A stretch of DNA of 64,000 bases from Macrolepiota albuminosa (taxonomy: Eukaryota > Basidiomycota > Agaricomycetes > Agaricales > Agaricaceae), in contig JAMWFC010000109.1 in assembly GCA_027475525.1 (NCBI GenBank), positions 558,001-622,000 on the forward strand. Reading direction: 5' to 3'. Positions 11,102 to 22,833 of the stretch are shown here, one piece after another. The translations under genes were made by a program, and so were the position numbers. Every line of letters begins with the position of its first letter. Positions within the stretch are counted from its first letter, which is position 1. The notes beneath the pieces were generated by a model that made no database searches, was not told the origin of the DNA, and saw only the letters and a list, made by a program, of their open reading frames with translations.

Positions 11102-13489
11102 CTAAAGACTTTCTATCTTCAGAGAAGGAGAAGAAAAGCCATGGTACAGTGGGCCGCAAATGTTGTCTGTGCTGCTCCTAGTGTCATCTTTGATCTCGAC
11201 AGCACAGTTGTTCAACTCAAGCTTGTGGCAGAGAGCCTTGCACTTATGTTCTTCTAGCCATTTCTTCATTGCTACAAAACCTTTGTTCCAAAACCCAGTA
11301 TTCTGCTGAGACTTAAGATAAAGTTGTTAAATAAGAAGTAAGGATAGAATAGAACTTACAAATGTGCTTGAGAATCATATAGAATAATTTCATTGTCAGG
11401 GCCAACAACTTCTGATATTTGTAAGTGTAAGCCTTGAGAATAAGAAAGATATAAAAGTGAGCATCACATACCCTGAAGATCAGTCATCAAAAAAGTGCCA
11501 CCACTGTCTACAAGGACATAATGTGCATACACATCAACAACACGGCCAACAGGATCACTGTTATCATCTGCTTCGTTACAGCCACTGAATTTTTTTTCTA
11601 TATAGAGACCTTTGGTGGAGAGTAAGAGTGCAGCTAAAAAGTCTTTGAAGACAAGACTTCTAGTATCATTCTCATCATTTTGAGGTGGAGGTGAGAGTTT
11701 GGTTGTTACTAAACCAAGAAATGCACCAGAAATATTCCATCGAAGCCCTGATAAGTATCAAGACAGTTAAATAAAGTTTGATAGACAAAGTCACTTACTG
11801 TAGATATTAACTCCATGTGCATCTGCTCTGCATTTGAAAGAATCTGCAAAATACTGTTCTAGCGTCATGAGGCACAATTCAGCAGTCAAATCAATAAAGT
11901 TCTGAGACTTTGTTGTGGCAATGGGCTTGCACTGGAAAATTGCATACTGTTTGTTGTCAAAACAACCCTAGGACATAATGTAAGACTTGGTAGAATAAAG
12001 AATACTACAGAAACCAACTTACTAAAAATACAAACTTTATTAAACCTTTAGCAAGGTATCTGCCCTTTGATTGGTCTCCTTGGACATGAGACTGCCAGTC
12101 ACAAGCAATTTTGATAGTCTTTTTCTTGATATCAATATGTTCATTGATATTTCCTTCTATATTTGCAGTAAAAGTAATAGCTGTAAACTGATAACGGTCA
12201 AACTGTACTTCTACATCAACTAATTCATCAGCCATTACAATTTTTGTGGTCAAAATGTGCTAGTATATTGTGATACTGATGACAAAAGACCTTAATAATA
12301 ACAAGATGTGTCAAATGAAAAAGGTCGAGTCAAATCTGCAACTTACTTTTTGAAGCTTTCCACTTTATATTGAGTCCTTGCTTGCACATAGTTGAAAGTG
12401 CCACTAATTGGCATGTAAACTTATATGACTTCAGAACTATATTATCTTTATTATCAGTATCCTGAAGAGCATTATCAAGTGAATAATCATAATAAATAAT
12501 TGACTTACAAGAACAATATAGTAAATAAATACTTAAAGAAAGATTGTCTTTGATTTAATATTTGCATTGCTCAAATGCCCTGCACTTTTCAAAGAGTTGA
12601 AGAAAACTTCAACAGTTTCTATATCACTCCTGGTCTTATATTGAATTTGATGAACCTTGTTTGCTCCAACTCCAAATGTTGGTCTGGGTAGATTATTGAG
12701 TGATAAAATGGCAACATCAATAAAAAACATACTGCTCAAAATCAAGCTAGCTTGATCCAAATTAATGAGAAAATGGTAATCTAAGAAATGCCGCCTTAAG
12801 TTCAATCTTTGCATATTCAAACATGTTAGCAGTTGATTCCGACCCATTTTATTTCTTGAGTAGAGAGAGAATTTGGACCTGATATAAGGAGATGAATATC
12901 TGAAGAAATTCAAATAAAAAAATATCAATATCTTTTTTGATGCAGTTCTATTCCAAGAGAAGATGGACAGTGCCATTTGAACAGTAAAGGTATTGCTTTT
13001 TACTTGTGCTTTTATAGTGGCAAGCACTTCTTTGGCCCTGTAAGCCACTTGAAGGGCAGAATTTATTGGCCACCTTGAAAGTTGATTGATTTGATACTAT
13101 GATGCTGATTCATGATATTCGACAAAATGCTCAAGAAGGCTTTTGGTAAGCACAGCATCATCTAAATAACCAAATTTCAGGTCTCTGGAGATTGCTCAAA
13201 GAGTTGAAGCACATACTTTCAATATTGGGCATTCTTTTTGTATTGTTACAGACACCACATCTCAGTGTTTTGAGAAACCGGTAAACAATGGAACATTCTT
13301 GACACTGTGGCTTAGCCTTGATTATGATTTAAGCTTAACTATAAGGATATCATGCAAGACAATCATTAAACTTACCTCTATTGCTTTGCGTTCCTCATCA
13401 GATGTCACAGTCGCAAGTTCTTGACACTTCTTATATATCTCTGCATCCAGATTGAGAAAAAGTGTGCTACAATCTCTGCAAAGACCCAT
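11102..13489 (-). CDS. Alpha-kinase (MHCK/EF2K family) with N-terminal CxxC motifs, element-borne
   Basis: Atypical protein kinase. ATG at 13489 opens an exon (13489-13376) reading MGLCRDCSTLF; the next (13316-13217) holds CQECSIVYRFL and CGVCNN, so the N-terminus looks like a zinc-binding pair of CxxC units. Middle exons (12.5-13.05 kb) are poorly resolved. The kinase core starts near 12253 (DWQSHVQGDQSKGRYLAKGL), then QYAIFQCKPIA, WNISGAFLG, VFKDFLAALLLSTKGLY, VDSGGTFLMTDLQG and EIILYDSQAH, ending with GFWNKGFVAMKKWLEEH and a stop at 11102. These follow the agaricomycete alpha-kinase order. The junction after DSQAH does not keep frame with the obvious sites, so a small indel is possible and activity is unproven. 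Its place inside the element between integrase and Spt5-like genes suggests it is cargo. Confidence 0.78.
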
Positions 13490-13804
13490 TGAAAAAAGTA
13501 GAATAACTTGTAGGCAATTTGTTGATATGTTTTAGTTAGTATTTGAACTCTAGTGCAGCTATCAAACCTTATTTTTAAAACTAGAAAGATTAGCAATTTT
13601 TGTATCAGGATAAATAAAGTTGATATAGCCAATATTAGCCTACTGTTTTAACTGTAGACAATGATCAATAAATGATTGTTACAGAGCTGAACACATGGTC
13701 CTAACTATAATCAAGAGCATGTGCAGACAAGATATTGCATAGGTATAAGATATTGTGCAGTATATATTGTAATAATATTATCAGTAAAACTATTAATACA
13801 ATTT

Positions 13805-16322
13805 TTAAGCAATTACTACAACCATATTTCGACTCATTGTTATGGGTGGACCTTTTCCATTTGGTGAAATCACACAGTCAGCTGTCTGAGCTGGATTAAA
13901 AGTGAAAATTTTGCCTGATACACCTATGAGTGTACCATTTAAAATCATAACTTTTTTGCTCTTGACAGAGGGTTGCAGTGGAGTGACATACTTCAGAGGC
14001 ACATGGAGCTTATTCCGATTAACTTGAACCAATGCAAAAGAGCCTTCAGTTCCAACCTATAACCCTCTTCTACTCTCATAGTTACCATGGTTCCAACCTG
14101 AATTGTTGAGCACAGGTTTTGTATATAATAATTGTACTTAAACTCTTTTTTCAATGAAATTTTTGTTGTCCATTCAAGCACAATATGCTAATGAATTGTA
14201 AGATGCATGAAAATGTTAAATTTTGAAAAAACATACGAAATGCAAAAGATAGATTTGGAGTTTGTAAAGTTGGATTCTATGCTGGACTAAAATAAATGCT
14301 TGAATCATAAAAAAGAGGAGTTAAAGCTGTCAAAGAGACAGAGGACAGAGGGATATCGAGCTCAGCCAGTGAAGCAATATTGGGAGGTGGTGACTTAATG
14401 AATTCCAAACTAACCCCTGCATTTTTGGAGATCAATGATTTCATGTTTTGGGTTTCATGTTTTGGTCATGACTGAAGAGGATTGTAGGACTCAATAACTT
14501 TGAATACAATAAATATTTCTAACTTACTGGTAGGCCAGATTCAAGAAATGAAGAGATTCTTGACAAAGAGTGGCATTAATTTCTACTAGAACATTGTTAC
14601 TCCCTAGTGTCAATTTGATGATTCCCTTATAATTTTTAAAGAGATGACTACCAATGACATAGACATGACGTCCCACAAGATGACGATTGCAATTTTTTCC
14701 AAGTTAAAAAGAGTTAACTATTGATCTTGAATAATAAATAACTATAACTCATTTAACTAATAGATTATCCTCAAGCTCAATGTCTAAACTTGGTCCAGCA
14801 CTATGAGCATTGATAGTAACTGGACTGTGATAGAAATTAACACAGTCCATATGTGTTTCAATCTAAACAGAAATCCATTAGCCTACTGTTCAAATAAGAA
14901 AAACAGATTCCACACCTGCAATACAACATCATGATTATATATCGAAAGTATATCTCCATCAATTAAAGTCACCCAACCCGTAAAACTCTCTTATTGTCCA
15001 AATGCTACGACCACTTTATCTCCAACAGATATTCTCTTCTGCAAATGTTTGACTACTACAAGTAAATGTGAATTTTAATTGTGAACATTTACTGTTGCTA
15101 TCTCTCCTGTAACACTGTATATAGCACCAATAACTCCTTGAATATCTCTATCTGTGACCTTGATATTGTCTCCAGCACTAATAAGCTAAGTACCTATTTT
15201 TTGCAAGGTGTGTTTGAAACATTTTATAGGTATTATCTACAAGTTCTGGAAACGTGCAATCTCAGCTAAAATTGAGATAGCTTCTTCAGACTGGAATTTG
15301 TCAGTCAATAAGCATAGATAGCTATCTAGATATGTCTGCCTGTGGAATTTTCACTCTTCTGAAAGTAGCAGGTGAACGGGTCCATCTCTCCAGACTGCTT
15401 TGATCTCTGCTACATCAAGTAAAACTGCATTAGAGCAGTGTAGTTGATAAATTTTTGAATTAGACAACTCTGCATTGATGCATTTCTGCTTGGTGAGATG
15501 CAATTGGTTATTCAGACAGGGTATAACATATAATTTTGCTCCAAAGTTATTATAGTCTGCAACATAGGCCAAGTTCCCATTAAACAGCCGTTGCGTCAAT
15601 TGGACCCAAGTTCCACTTGAAAGAGTGAAGAGCTTCTGTTCTCTTAGGTATTTTAGCCAATTCAATGGGTCAATTGGGTGGACCTGCTACCAGTAAATGT
15701 CAGAAACACCTCTACAAAGGTTTTGTACATTTTTGAGTCTGAGAGCCTCAATTATGATACAATCTGGTTGGAAAATAGAACTGATAATTGATTTAACATT
15801 AAAAGTGTCATTTTTGCTATAAATAATCTTTTTCATGAGAATAAATGAGGTGGTCTCCTCATACTCTGGCTAAAAAGAAGGGAGATAAAATAAATCAAAG
15901 AAAACTGAAAAGGCATACTTTGACGGCAACTCTCCAAAGTCCTGTCAGTCCTTCAAAAGCTATACTGATAGATTGATGAGGTGATTCGGTCAATAGAAGT
16001 TGTTGACTGCCAGAGTGGGTATGAGCACAAGTTAGTAAAGCATTCCATTCAATGTCATTATCCACTCGGTGCCGTTTAACAGCAAGTAAGTGGTGAGAAA
16101 GACTTTGATCTAGTGCAACAGGTCCACTGTCTTCAATAAAGTCATCTAAAATACATAGTCAGCTATAGGTAGATAGAATGAATGTACAATCTACTATTAT
16201 CATATAGTTCTTCCTCCTCAGAGTCTTCTTCTTCAACCTGGGCCTCAACATCAATAAATTGAATCTACTAAGTAGTGTATCAGTCAGTCAGCCCCAGCTC
16301 AATACTTTAAAACATACCTCAC
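13805..16322 (-). pseudogene. Spt5-like NGN/KOW transcription elongation factor homologue, decayed
   Basis: Begins with an acidic segment (VEEEDSEEEE near 16,220), as in Spt5 N-termini. A region resembling an NGN domain follows (GLWRVAVK). Next is a KOW-type block TWVQLTQRLFNGNLAYVADY with LYVIPCL, matching the Spt5 pattern in which a basic, Gly-rich turn precedes an arginine/proline strand. A later KOW-like block reads HVPLKYVTPLQPSVKSKKV (about 14,000). An in-frame TAG at 15689-15687 sits just upstream of the KOW exon, and other exons cannot be joined cleanly. Agaricomycetes carry many Spt5-like paralogues; this one lies inside the transposon. End coordinates are approximate. Confidence 0.7.
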
Positions 16323-16524
16323 ACCTAACTTTCTTCTTTTAACGCACATCTTTACTTTTACCTTTAATACGAGATATATTTTGCCACCGAAGTTGAGAAA
16401 TGCAAGAAATTGTTCAAGTCAAAAGTCAATTCTAACAATCTAACTATCAAAACGTATCAATACAACAACTAATTACTAGTATTAAGATAGGGCACGACAG
16501 AAAAACATATGACGAACTTGGTGC

Positions 16525-17661
16525 AAGTGACGTATATTTAAGCAGCCCCTTAACTTTAGAGTGGCTTTCTGACACTGAAATCTGATCATGTGCCTGGCAA
16601 ATTCCAAGTCACATGTGCTAATCACATGTATTAGTTTCACATGCAACTGTGAGTATGATGGGAAAACTTATGAGATTATGTGGCCGGCAAATCCCAAGTC
16701 ACATGAACTGATGATAGATTGGTCTCATGTGCATCTATTGGTAAGTATGGTGGGGAAACTTATGAATCATGTGCCCGGCAAATCCTGGGTCACGTGTGCT
16801 AAACATGTGATCTAATCTCACATGCAATTACTTGGATGGTAGAAGAACAAACAAAAGGACTTAATAAGCACGCAACATAATTTAAGCAGCCTCTCAACTT
16901 TAGGGCAGCTTTCTGACGCTGAAACCTAATCATGTGCCTGGCAAATTCCAAGTCACATGTGCTAATCACATGTATTAGTTTCACATGCAACTGTAAGTAT
17001 GATGGGAAAACTTACGAGATCATGTGGCCAGCAAATTCCAAGTCACATGAACTAACGACATGGATTGGTCTCACGTGTGCCCAGCAAATTCCAAGTCACA
17101 TGCACTAATCACATGTATTAGTTTCACATGCAACTGTGAGTATGATGAAAAAACTTACGAGATCACGTGGCTGGCAAATCCCGAGTCACATGAACTGATA
17201 ACATGGATTGGTCTCACGTGCATCTATTGGTAAGTATGGTGGAGAAACTTACGAATCATGTGCCTAGCAAATCCTGGGTCACATGTGCTAAGCATATGAC
17301 CTGATCTCACGTGCAATTACTTGGATGGTGGGAGAACAAATAAAAGAACTTGATAAGCAAGCAACGTATATTTAAGCAGCCCCTCAACTTTAGGGCAGCT
17401 TTCTGACACTAAACCTGATCATGTGCCCGGGAGATCCCGAATCACATGCACTGGTCACATGCACCAGTCTCACGTGCTCCCCGAGCAGGTCAAAATAATA
17501 AGTTACTACTGGTGGGTTATAATGCTCATTTCGAATGTAACGGGGTGCCAGATGTCACGCCCCGAAATTATTGATCCGCTCAGCTTCTTTGAGCACCCTG
17601 GCCTGGAGGGTAGTCAACACTTGTGAAACGAAATCCTACCTGATACACATGGTGCACCGTA
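16525..17661. repeat. Right inverted-repeat arm with ~340-bp CACATG-rich tandem units
   Basis: Inverted copy of the left arm. It contains three tttaagcagcc landmarks (near 16,538, 16,880 and 17,370), marking tandem units of about 340 and 490 bp. Each unit has many TCACATG/CACGTG motifs with similar spacing. The outer end is followed by atggtg. Confidence 0.85.
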
Positions 17662-18758
17662 ATGGTGTTGATTGAAAAGAAGAATGTTCACGTAGCCATA
17701 CCAAACATGGCATGGTCAGTCGATGTGGCGGCGATGTCAGAGCAGCCAGTATCCGTTGACAGCATGGTAAGTGTTAGAAGCACTGTTGAACGAGGAAATG
17801 CAGCAATGTCCACATGCAGAAATCAGCACCAGGATTGCTGGAGAAGAAATCAGAGCAAAAACATAGCTGAAGTCGCTCTGTGCTCCCTCAATACCAAGGT
17901 GCTTCGCAACACTGAGGTGAGTTGCAGGGTCCCGGTCATCGATCATCGATCATCTCTCTAACGTCATCTGGGGAAAGCGGAGGTAAAAAGGTCTGGCCGA
18001 TTGGCGCGGCCCTATCAAGGATACTTAGCGGCATTAGCAACCGTTTGGGTTCTTAAAAGAAAAGATAATATATGGGAAAAAAGGAGAGAAGACTCTGAGC
18101 ATTTGAAAAGAAAGGGAAAAACACGCATAGACAAGTGCTTAGGAGTGAGAAAAGGATTGATCTGGATGGCGAACACTCTTTGAAATGCACAAGCCGACTC
18201 CGGTGCAAAATCATGCTTGACAGCAATCTTGTCAATTCGACTAGATTCGGAAGAATAACAACCTGCAATTTTAAAAGAGCAGACTGATGCCGTGGCATCT
18301 ATTCGAGAACTACTATTAGAACCTTGCGTCTTGGGATCGGCGGCTCCGAGCGTTGCAAGCGATCCAGACTTTGCAACACATATCAACAAGACTTGATGGT
18401 CCCTTGCTATTTTTTTGATGTTGATCCAATGAGAAGACGTTCGCTTGACGCTCGAGGCTGATCGAGTGTAAGTAGAGAAAAAGACCTTTCGAGTGTAATT
18501 TATCCGCGTCTTTCAACACGGTTTTAAGGAATAATAACATGTAAAATGGAGCCTAAGCCAAATACATACACGAGGAATGTCGTTGACCTAGGTACTATAC
18601 ACCCCACACAGTAGAATCACTCAGCTGGCCGCTGGCCGCTGGCCGGTAATTCTATTCTCTCTAAGTTCTTGTCACCACAAATTCGTCTCAAACAAAGAAT
18701 CTATTCAATCTCGCCAACGCTGATACATCAATGTACACCGCCTCTGCTTGCACAATCT
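17662..18758. other. Right flank of the element, no gene supported
   Basis: Begins with the second copy of the 6-bp duplication. Frames on both strands up to ~120 codons lack family motifs. A ctggccgctggccgctggccgg triplet repeat sits near 18,625. Confidence 0.5.
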
Positions 18759-19162
18759 CTACTTATTTAATTCTGCCGCGCGCGCGCTCAGTTCCTCCCT
18801 GCTCTAATAAAGATATAACGGAAGACAATTTACCACTCATATAAAGGTGGTACACAGGTCAGATACGCACCAAGGGCTCCCCAATGTTCTGTTGCATCTG
18901 GCGATCAGGAACGACAGGTCCGGGGCCATAAACCATAGGGCCACTCGTCTGCAAGCCCCCACCCGGTTCCATGATACGCTGGAGATCCTGGGGATCATTG
19001 GTGGTCTGTTGTGTTTGTGTTCGAAATTAAAAAGTTGCACAGAAACATTGTACATACAGCGGGATGAGGCTGAATTGTAAATGTCGTCTCTGACGGATCG
19101 TTCTGTGTTTGTTGACCCGTAGTGTTTGAACTAGATACTGCAGTCTTGTTCTGGGAGGACAT
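18759..19162 (-). CDS. Small conserved fungal protein of unknown function (94 aa)
   Basis: Three exons fit: 19162-19058, 19005-18871 and 18803-18759. All splice in phase 0 with introns of 52 and 67 bp. The product starts MSSQNKTAVSSS, has a Ser/Thr/Gln-rich N-terminus, a central Gly/Pro-rich segment (GGGLQTSGPMVYGPGPVVP), and ends SREELSARAAELNK, a short helix resembling the C-terminus of small basidiomycete proteins I recall. No signal peptide, membrane segment or enzymatic motif is seen. The clean three-exon structure with matching phases is the main support. Confidence 0.7.
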
Positions 19163-19439
19163 GATGGTGGAGGTTTAGTTTAATTTCAATATTGAAGGTG
19201 CTGCGCAGTAGGTATGCCTCTTTATAAAGGACAATGGTCTTACACGGGTCCGATGACGAGGGACCCAGGTCAATGACGTCAGTGACTCCGGGAGTGCCAT
19301 GCCGGGAGGCCGAGATGTCATTTCCTTATCGGATTTCGAGAGATTATATACCTATACAAGTGCATCCAATACATGTGTAGCACTACACGAAAGAGGGATG
19401 TGATACACTAGCGCAAATTATGATTCGCAGAACCGGTGT

Positions 19440-20303
19440 TCAAGGCTCCGACATCATCTGGATGAATTGTTAACAGGTGGCTGAAGGAAAGGGGCATTTC
19501 AAGGTAGCTCACCCTCTTGAATTCTGTGTAAAAATGACAGCGAGCTCAGAACAAAGTAGTATCGAAAGCGGAAAGAGTGTAAGTACTCGCCTCCCAGGCT
19601 AATGACACCATCCGCATTCAGATCGGCTTCTTCCATCATCGTCTTGAGCTCTGGCTCCGTCAAGTCAATATCTAGGACAAATTAAAGACCATTATTATGG
19701 TGCACATGAAGCACAGGGCTGGAGAAACATACTAAGACTTCGAAGAACAAGCGCCAGTTCTTCTATGCTGATAAACCCGTTCCCATCCCGATCGAAGACA
19801 TTGAAAGCAGCCTCCACCTCGTCGACTTCGTTAACGTTGTGAAATCTGTTGCTCATCAGCCTCAAGAACTCGTCGAAGTCAATCATCCCATTTTTATCGA
19901 GATCGACTCCATTCATCATTTTCCGCAATTCCTCATCTGTTGTTTTCTGTCCAAGTTTGTCCATGACAACTTTGAGCTCGTTTTGCGTGATGTTCCCATC
20001 GTTATCTAGACGTATTTAAAGTTAAACAGAAATGGGTCCTTGAACGTTGTATCATTTCTGACCTGCATCGAAAAGTGCAAATATTTCGTTGAACTCTAGA
20101 TTACACAATATGAGATCATCGATATGTGTAGCGTCGCACAAGCATACCTGCAATTTGATCTGAAGGAAAGAAATACAATCATTAGCAGGATGCCTAATCA
20201 GATCATAAGGCCAGAAACAAACCTTGAGTCTTTAAAGAACGTTAGCAACAAGACAGGTTGGCAGATAGAGGGGAACGCGCACCAATTGGGTCATCTCAGT
20301 CAT
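19440..20303 (-). CDS. Calmodulin-like EF-hand protein, diverged tandem paralogue
   Basis: Probable Ca2+ sensor. Eight exons: 20303-20283, 20229-20223 (7 nt), 20159-20148 (12 nt), 20095-20063, 20005-19733, 19671-19591, 19523-19513 (11 nt) and 19457-19440, about 151 residues. EF loops: DADNDGNITQNE, DLDKNGMIDFDE, DRDGNGFISIEE and a last, weaker DLNADGVISLGE in which position 12 stays Glu. The intron after exon 6 appears to use a GC donor (GC-AG); the last exon encodes MMSEP. Exons 2-8 have the same lengths as in the calmodulin gene next door, so the two arose by gene duplication with later protein divergence. Start ATG gives MTEMTQLTQDQIAEF, parallel to calmodulin. Confidence 0.88.
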
Positions 20304-20836
20304 GGCGAGGGATCGATGTAATTCAGTGGATGTGTTTCGATGGCCCAGCTCGTCATTGAGAGAGGGGGATATATAAGGACGCTCCCTATATAAATAGTGT
20401 TGAGTTCCTGGATCTGGCCTTTGTCCTTGATAAAGAAGTCATTCCGCTGTGCACGGCGGTAGGCAGTCTATGCATGGTCGTCGAGTTCGGGGAGGCTGTG
20501 GCTGTATTTGCACTGCTTGAAGGACGTCGGTGTGGCTGTGTCCATAATCGTGCCTTCAACTGGGATAAATTGCTTGGCCCTGGGACACGAAATATTGATG
20601 ATATCATTTATTCAATCAATAGCATACCTAACGACCATAACTGAAAAGAAAACCGGATGACGCGCTTATTTTGGCATATTATCGGACGCAGGCATGACAT
20701 ATATATAAAGTAAGATAGAGAGGCTAGCCAAGACCAGACAAGGAACAGCTACTAGCTCTTTACTGACACGTTGTCCATTACAGACATCCGACATCCCTCA
20801 TCGAGGATGATAGAACTATCGATCGCACACAGTAGA
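20304..20836. other. Spacer between the two calmodulin-family genes
   Basis: About 530 bp that must contain the calmodulin terminator and the promoter of the calmodulin-like gene. A short tatatata run lies near 20,700. No further gene is supported. Confidence 0.55.
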
Positions 20837-21749
20837 TCACTTGGACAGCATCATCTACAAGGTTACCATATGTCAGTACTGTCCAAACGTACGTGTAAGG
20901 CAATGAAGACACACCTTGACAAACTCTATATAGAAAGAGAACATTACAACAATCATTCAACGATCTATCGAATTTGAAACACTCTCACGTACCCTCATAA
21001 TTGATCTGGCCATCGCCATCGACGTCTGCTTCCCGGATCATCTCATCGACCTCGGTGTCGGAGAGCTTCTCACCTGAAAATAAGAAATCCGCGTATGAGT
21101 ACCTTCTCTCACGTCTATGGATCCAACAAAAAAGCGCCCATGTTGGATCCACAGATAAAGTCATATACACACCCAGATTGGTCATGACATGTCGCAGCTC
21201 AGCCGCGCTGATGTAGCCGTTTCCGTCCTTATCGAACACTTTGAATGCCTCCTTGATCTCCTCCTCGCTATCAGTGTCACGCATCTTACGCGCCATCATC
21301 GTCAGGAACTCAGGGAAATCGATCGTGCCATTGTTGTCTGCGTCGACCTCGTTGATCATATCCTGCAGCTCTGCTTCTGTGGGGTTCTGTCCGAGAGAGC
21401 GCATGACGGTGCCCAGCTCCTTCGTGGTAATCGTACCATCGCCATCTGAAGATGGATTCCGTCAGCTTTTCGTTCGACATGTTACATGATCAGGCGACAA
21501 ACCCTTGTCGAACAGAGAGAAAGCCTCCTTGAACTCTAAACGCGTGATCGGTATGCGTTTCGAAGGCAGCAGAAGTGAGATAATTACCAGAAATTTGCTC
21601 TGTCATTGGAAACATTGCATAGTAACTGGTCAGCCGATGATCCCCCAAATCTATATCGCAATCGCACCTTCAGACTGGAATTGAAACAAGATCGGTCAAT
21701 ATCGGTAGTACTTGTAGTAAAATATGGCTCTTACGAGTTGGTCGGCCAT
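20837..21749 (-). CDS. CMD1: Calmodulin
   Basis: Ubiquitous Ca2+ sensor. Eight exons: 21749-21735, 21674-21668 (7 nt), 21599-21588 (12 nt), 21535-21503, 21445-21173, 21073-20993, 20925-20915 (11 nt) and 20854-20837. They total 450 nt, the standard 149 codons plus stop. The start reads MADQLSEEQISEF once the 7-nt microexon is included. EF loops are canonical: [30 protein letters not shown] and [12 protein letters not shown], ending FVKMMLSK. An annotation pipeline that misses the microexons would truncate both ends. Confidence 0.97.
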
Positions 21750-22154
21750 TGAGATGAGTTTGCAGGGAGGGGAGTTTGTCGTTGATGAGAGCGGGTTCAC
21801 GGATTTAGTTCAGACCTCAAAGGAGATTACGGCAATTGCCGTACATTTGGTTTCCACCGCGACAGCTTCTCGTACGATTAAAACACAAAACTAATCGCCT
21901 AAGTCAATAAGCAAGCGAGAACAAATCTGAATCGCGTATTAGAGTGAGGTACGGCAAAACTTTTTGGTTCTGTTTGAAAAAAAATCTGCCTATCCGAAGT
22001 CAGTTCCCACCATGGGACTTCAGGGCCTAAGGGTCAAGGGCATAAACGCCGTCAACACATATATGGCAACCAGCTACTTATTGACTGTCCAGGGATGATT
22101 GCAGGAAATCCTTATCTATACTTTCGGTGGCATCCTGTTTCAAACTGAGTTATG
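21750..22154. other. Upstream region of calmodulin, no gene supported
   Basis: Should hold the calmodulin promoter. I see no clear TATA box or repeated motif and no reading frame worth calling. Confidence 0.5.
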
Positions 22155-22343
22155 ATGCACAATCATGCTCCACGCCGCGAGACAGGATGTTACGTGATAA
22201 GAGTTTATACCAGCATGCAATGATCCATGAGTCAAAATACAATGATCATTCCATATCTCCGGTCAGTCAGGTAACAGCTGACTTACAGCCGTGCCACATC
22301 CCCTCTGTGCCGCTCACGCTGGATCTCCCCTCTAACGTGATCA
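22155..22343 (-). pseudogene. Truncated 3' end of a GH92 mannosidase gene
   Basis: Aligns in the same orientation with the 3' end of the intact GH92 gene at about 43,068-43,310. Shared landmarks include the atgatccatg, acaatgat and ggctgac/acagccgt(g/a)ccaca segments. Identity looks like roughly 75-80 percent by eye. It covers only the last codons and downstream sequence, so it is a non-functional fragment. It marks the left edge of the repeat-rich island. Confidence 0.65.
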
Positions 22344-22833
22344 TGATACCTACAACAAATCCAGGATTGAGTTGGGCACAGGGGGTTGCCAGGACCCAGG
22401 AACCAGAAATAGTCCCAGAGGTAAGTGTGTGGGTCGTGACACTGTTTGCATACAATCATTGCCTGAAGGAATGAGGAGAGGTGCTTATCCTTGCCCAGTG
22501 TCAGGTTCTGCTGATGGGGGCTTTCTCCAGTAAGCAACACCCTTACAAGGAAGACTCAGCACTGAACTACAAATACTTAAAGTGTGAGATTGCTCCAGGA
22601 CTTGCCTCTGGAGCTAGTGGTGGTACTTTGAACAAGTTTGGGAACAGGTGACTTGTTTCAGATTGAAGCTTCATGGAATTTTTCAAAGTTCAAAGAATCC
22701 TTGAAAAGACTGGAGTCAATTGATGCAGTGCATGCCAGTCAGAAATTTACAGAATGAAAAGGCAAGCATGAGAGAAAAAAACAAGGGCAAGTTGATGTTG
22801 ATATCAAAATTACTGTACATCATTGTAGGCTAT

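Larger units (their letters stand above)
7385..17661 (-). mobile_element. 10.3-kb inverted-repeat transposon carrying integrase, alpha-kinase and Spt5-like genes
   Basis: The two ends are inverted copies: the left begins TACCGTGCACCATGTGTATC and the right end, read on minus, begins TACGGTGCACCATGTGTATC. Homology runs inward for about 1 kb. The hexamer atggtg flanks both sides (7379-7384 and 17662-17667), a probable target-site duplication. All recognisable genes inside lie on minus: an rve-type integrase relic (8749-10250), an alpha-kinase (11102-13489) and a KOW/Spt5-like relic (13805-16322). An integrase-core enzyme plus long TIRs and a 6-bp TSD recalls Ginger or Polinton biology, but no polymerase B, ATPase or capsid gene is visible, so I do not assign a superfamily. 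Stops in the integrase suggest this copy cannot move on its own. Confidence 0.8.

Noticed and set aside
17538..17642. A small solo LTR starting tgtcacgccccg at the right arm
   Set aside because: The same sequence is present inverted in the left arm, so it belongs to the terminal inverted repeat.
18015..18389. A 124-codon minus-strand frame as a host gene
   Set aside because: No family motif, no splice partners and a biased, low-complexity composition.
19440..19480. A 32-nt last intron (19512-19481) in the calmodulin-like gene giving a C-terminus PPVNNSSR
   Set aside because: Too short for a fungal intron; a 55-nt intron ending at 19458 gives EFKRMMSEP and the same exon length (18 nt) as calmodulin.
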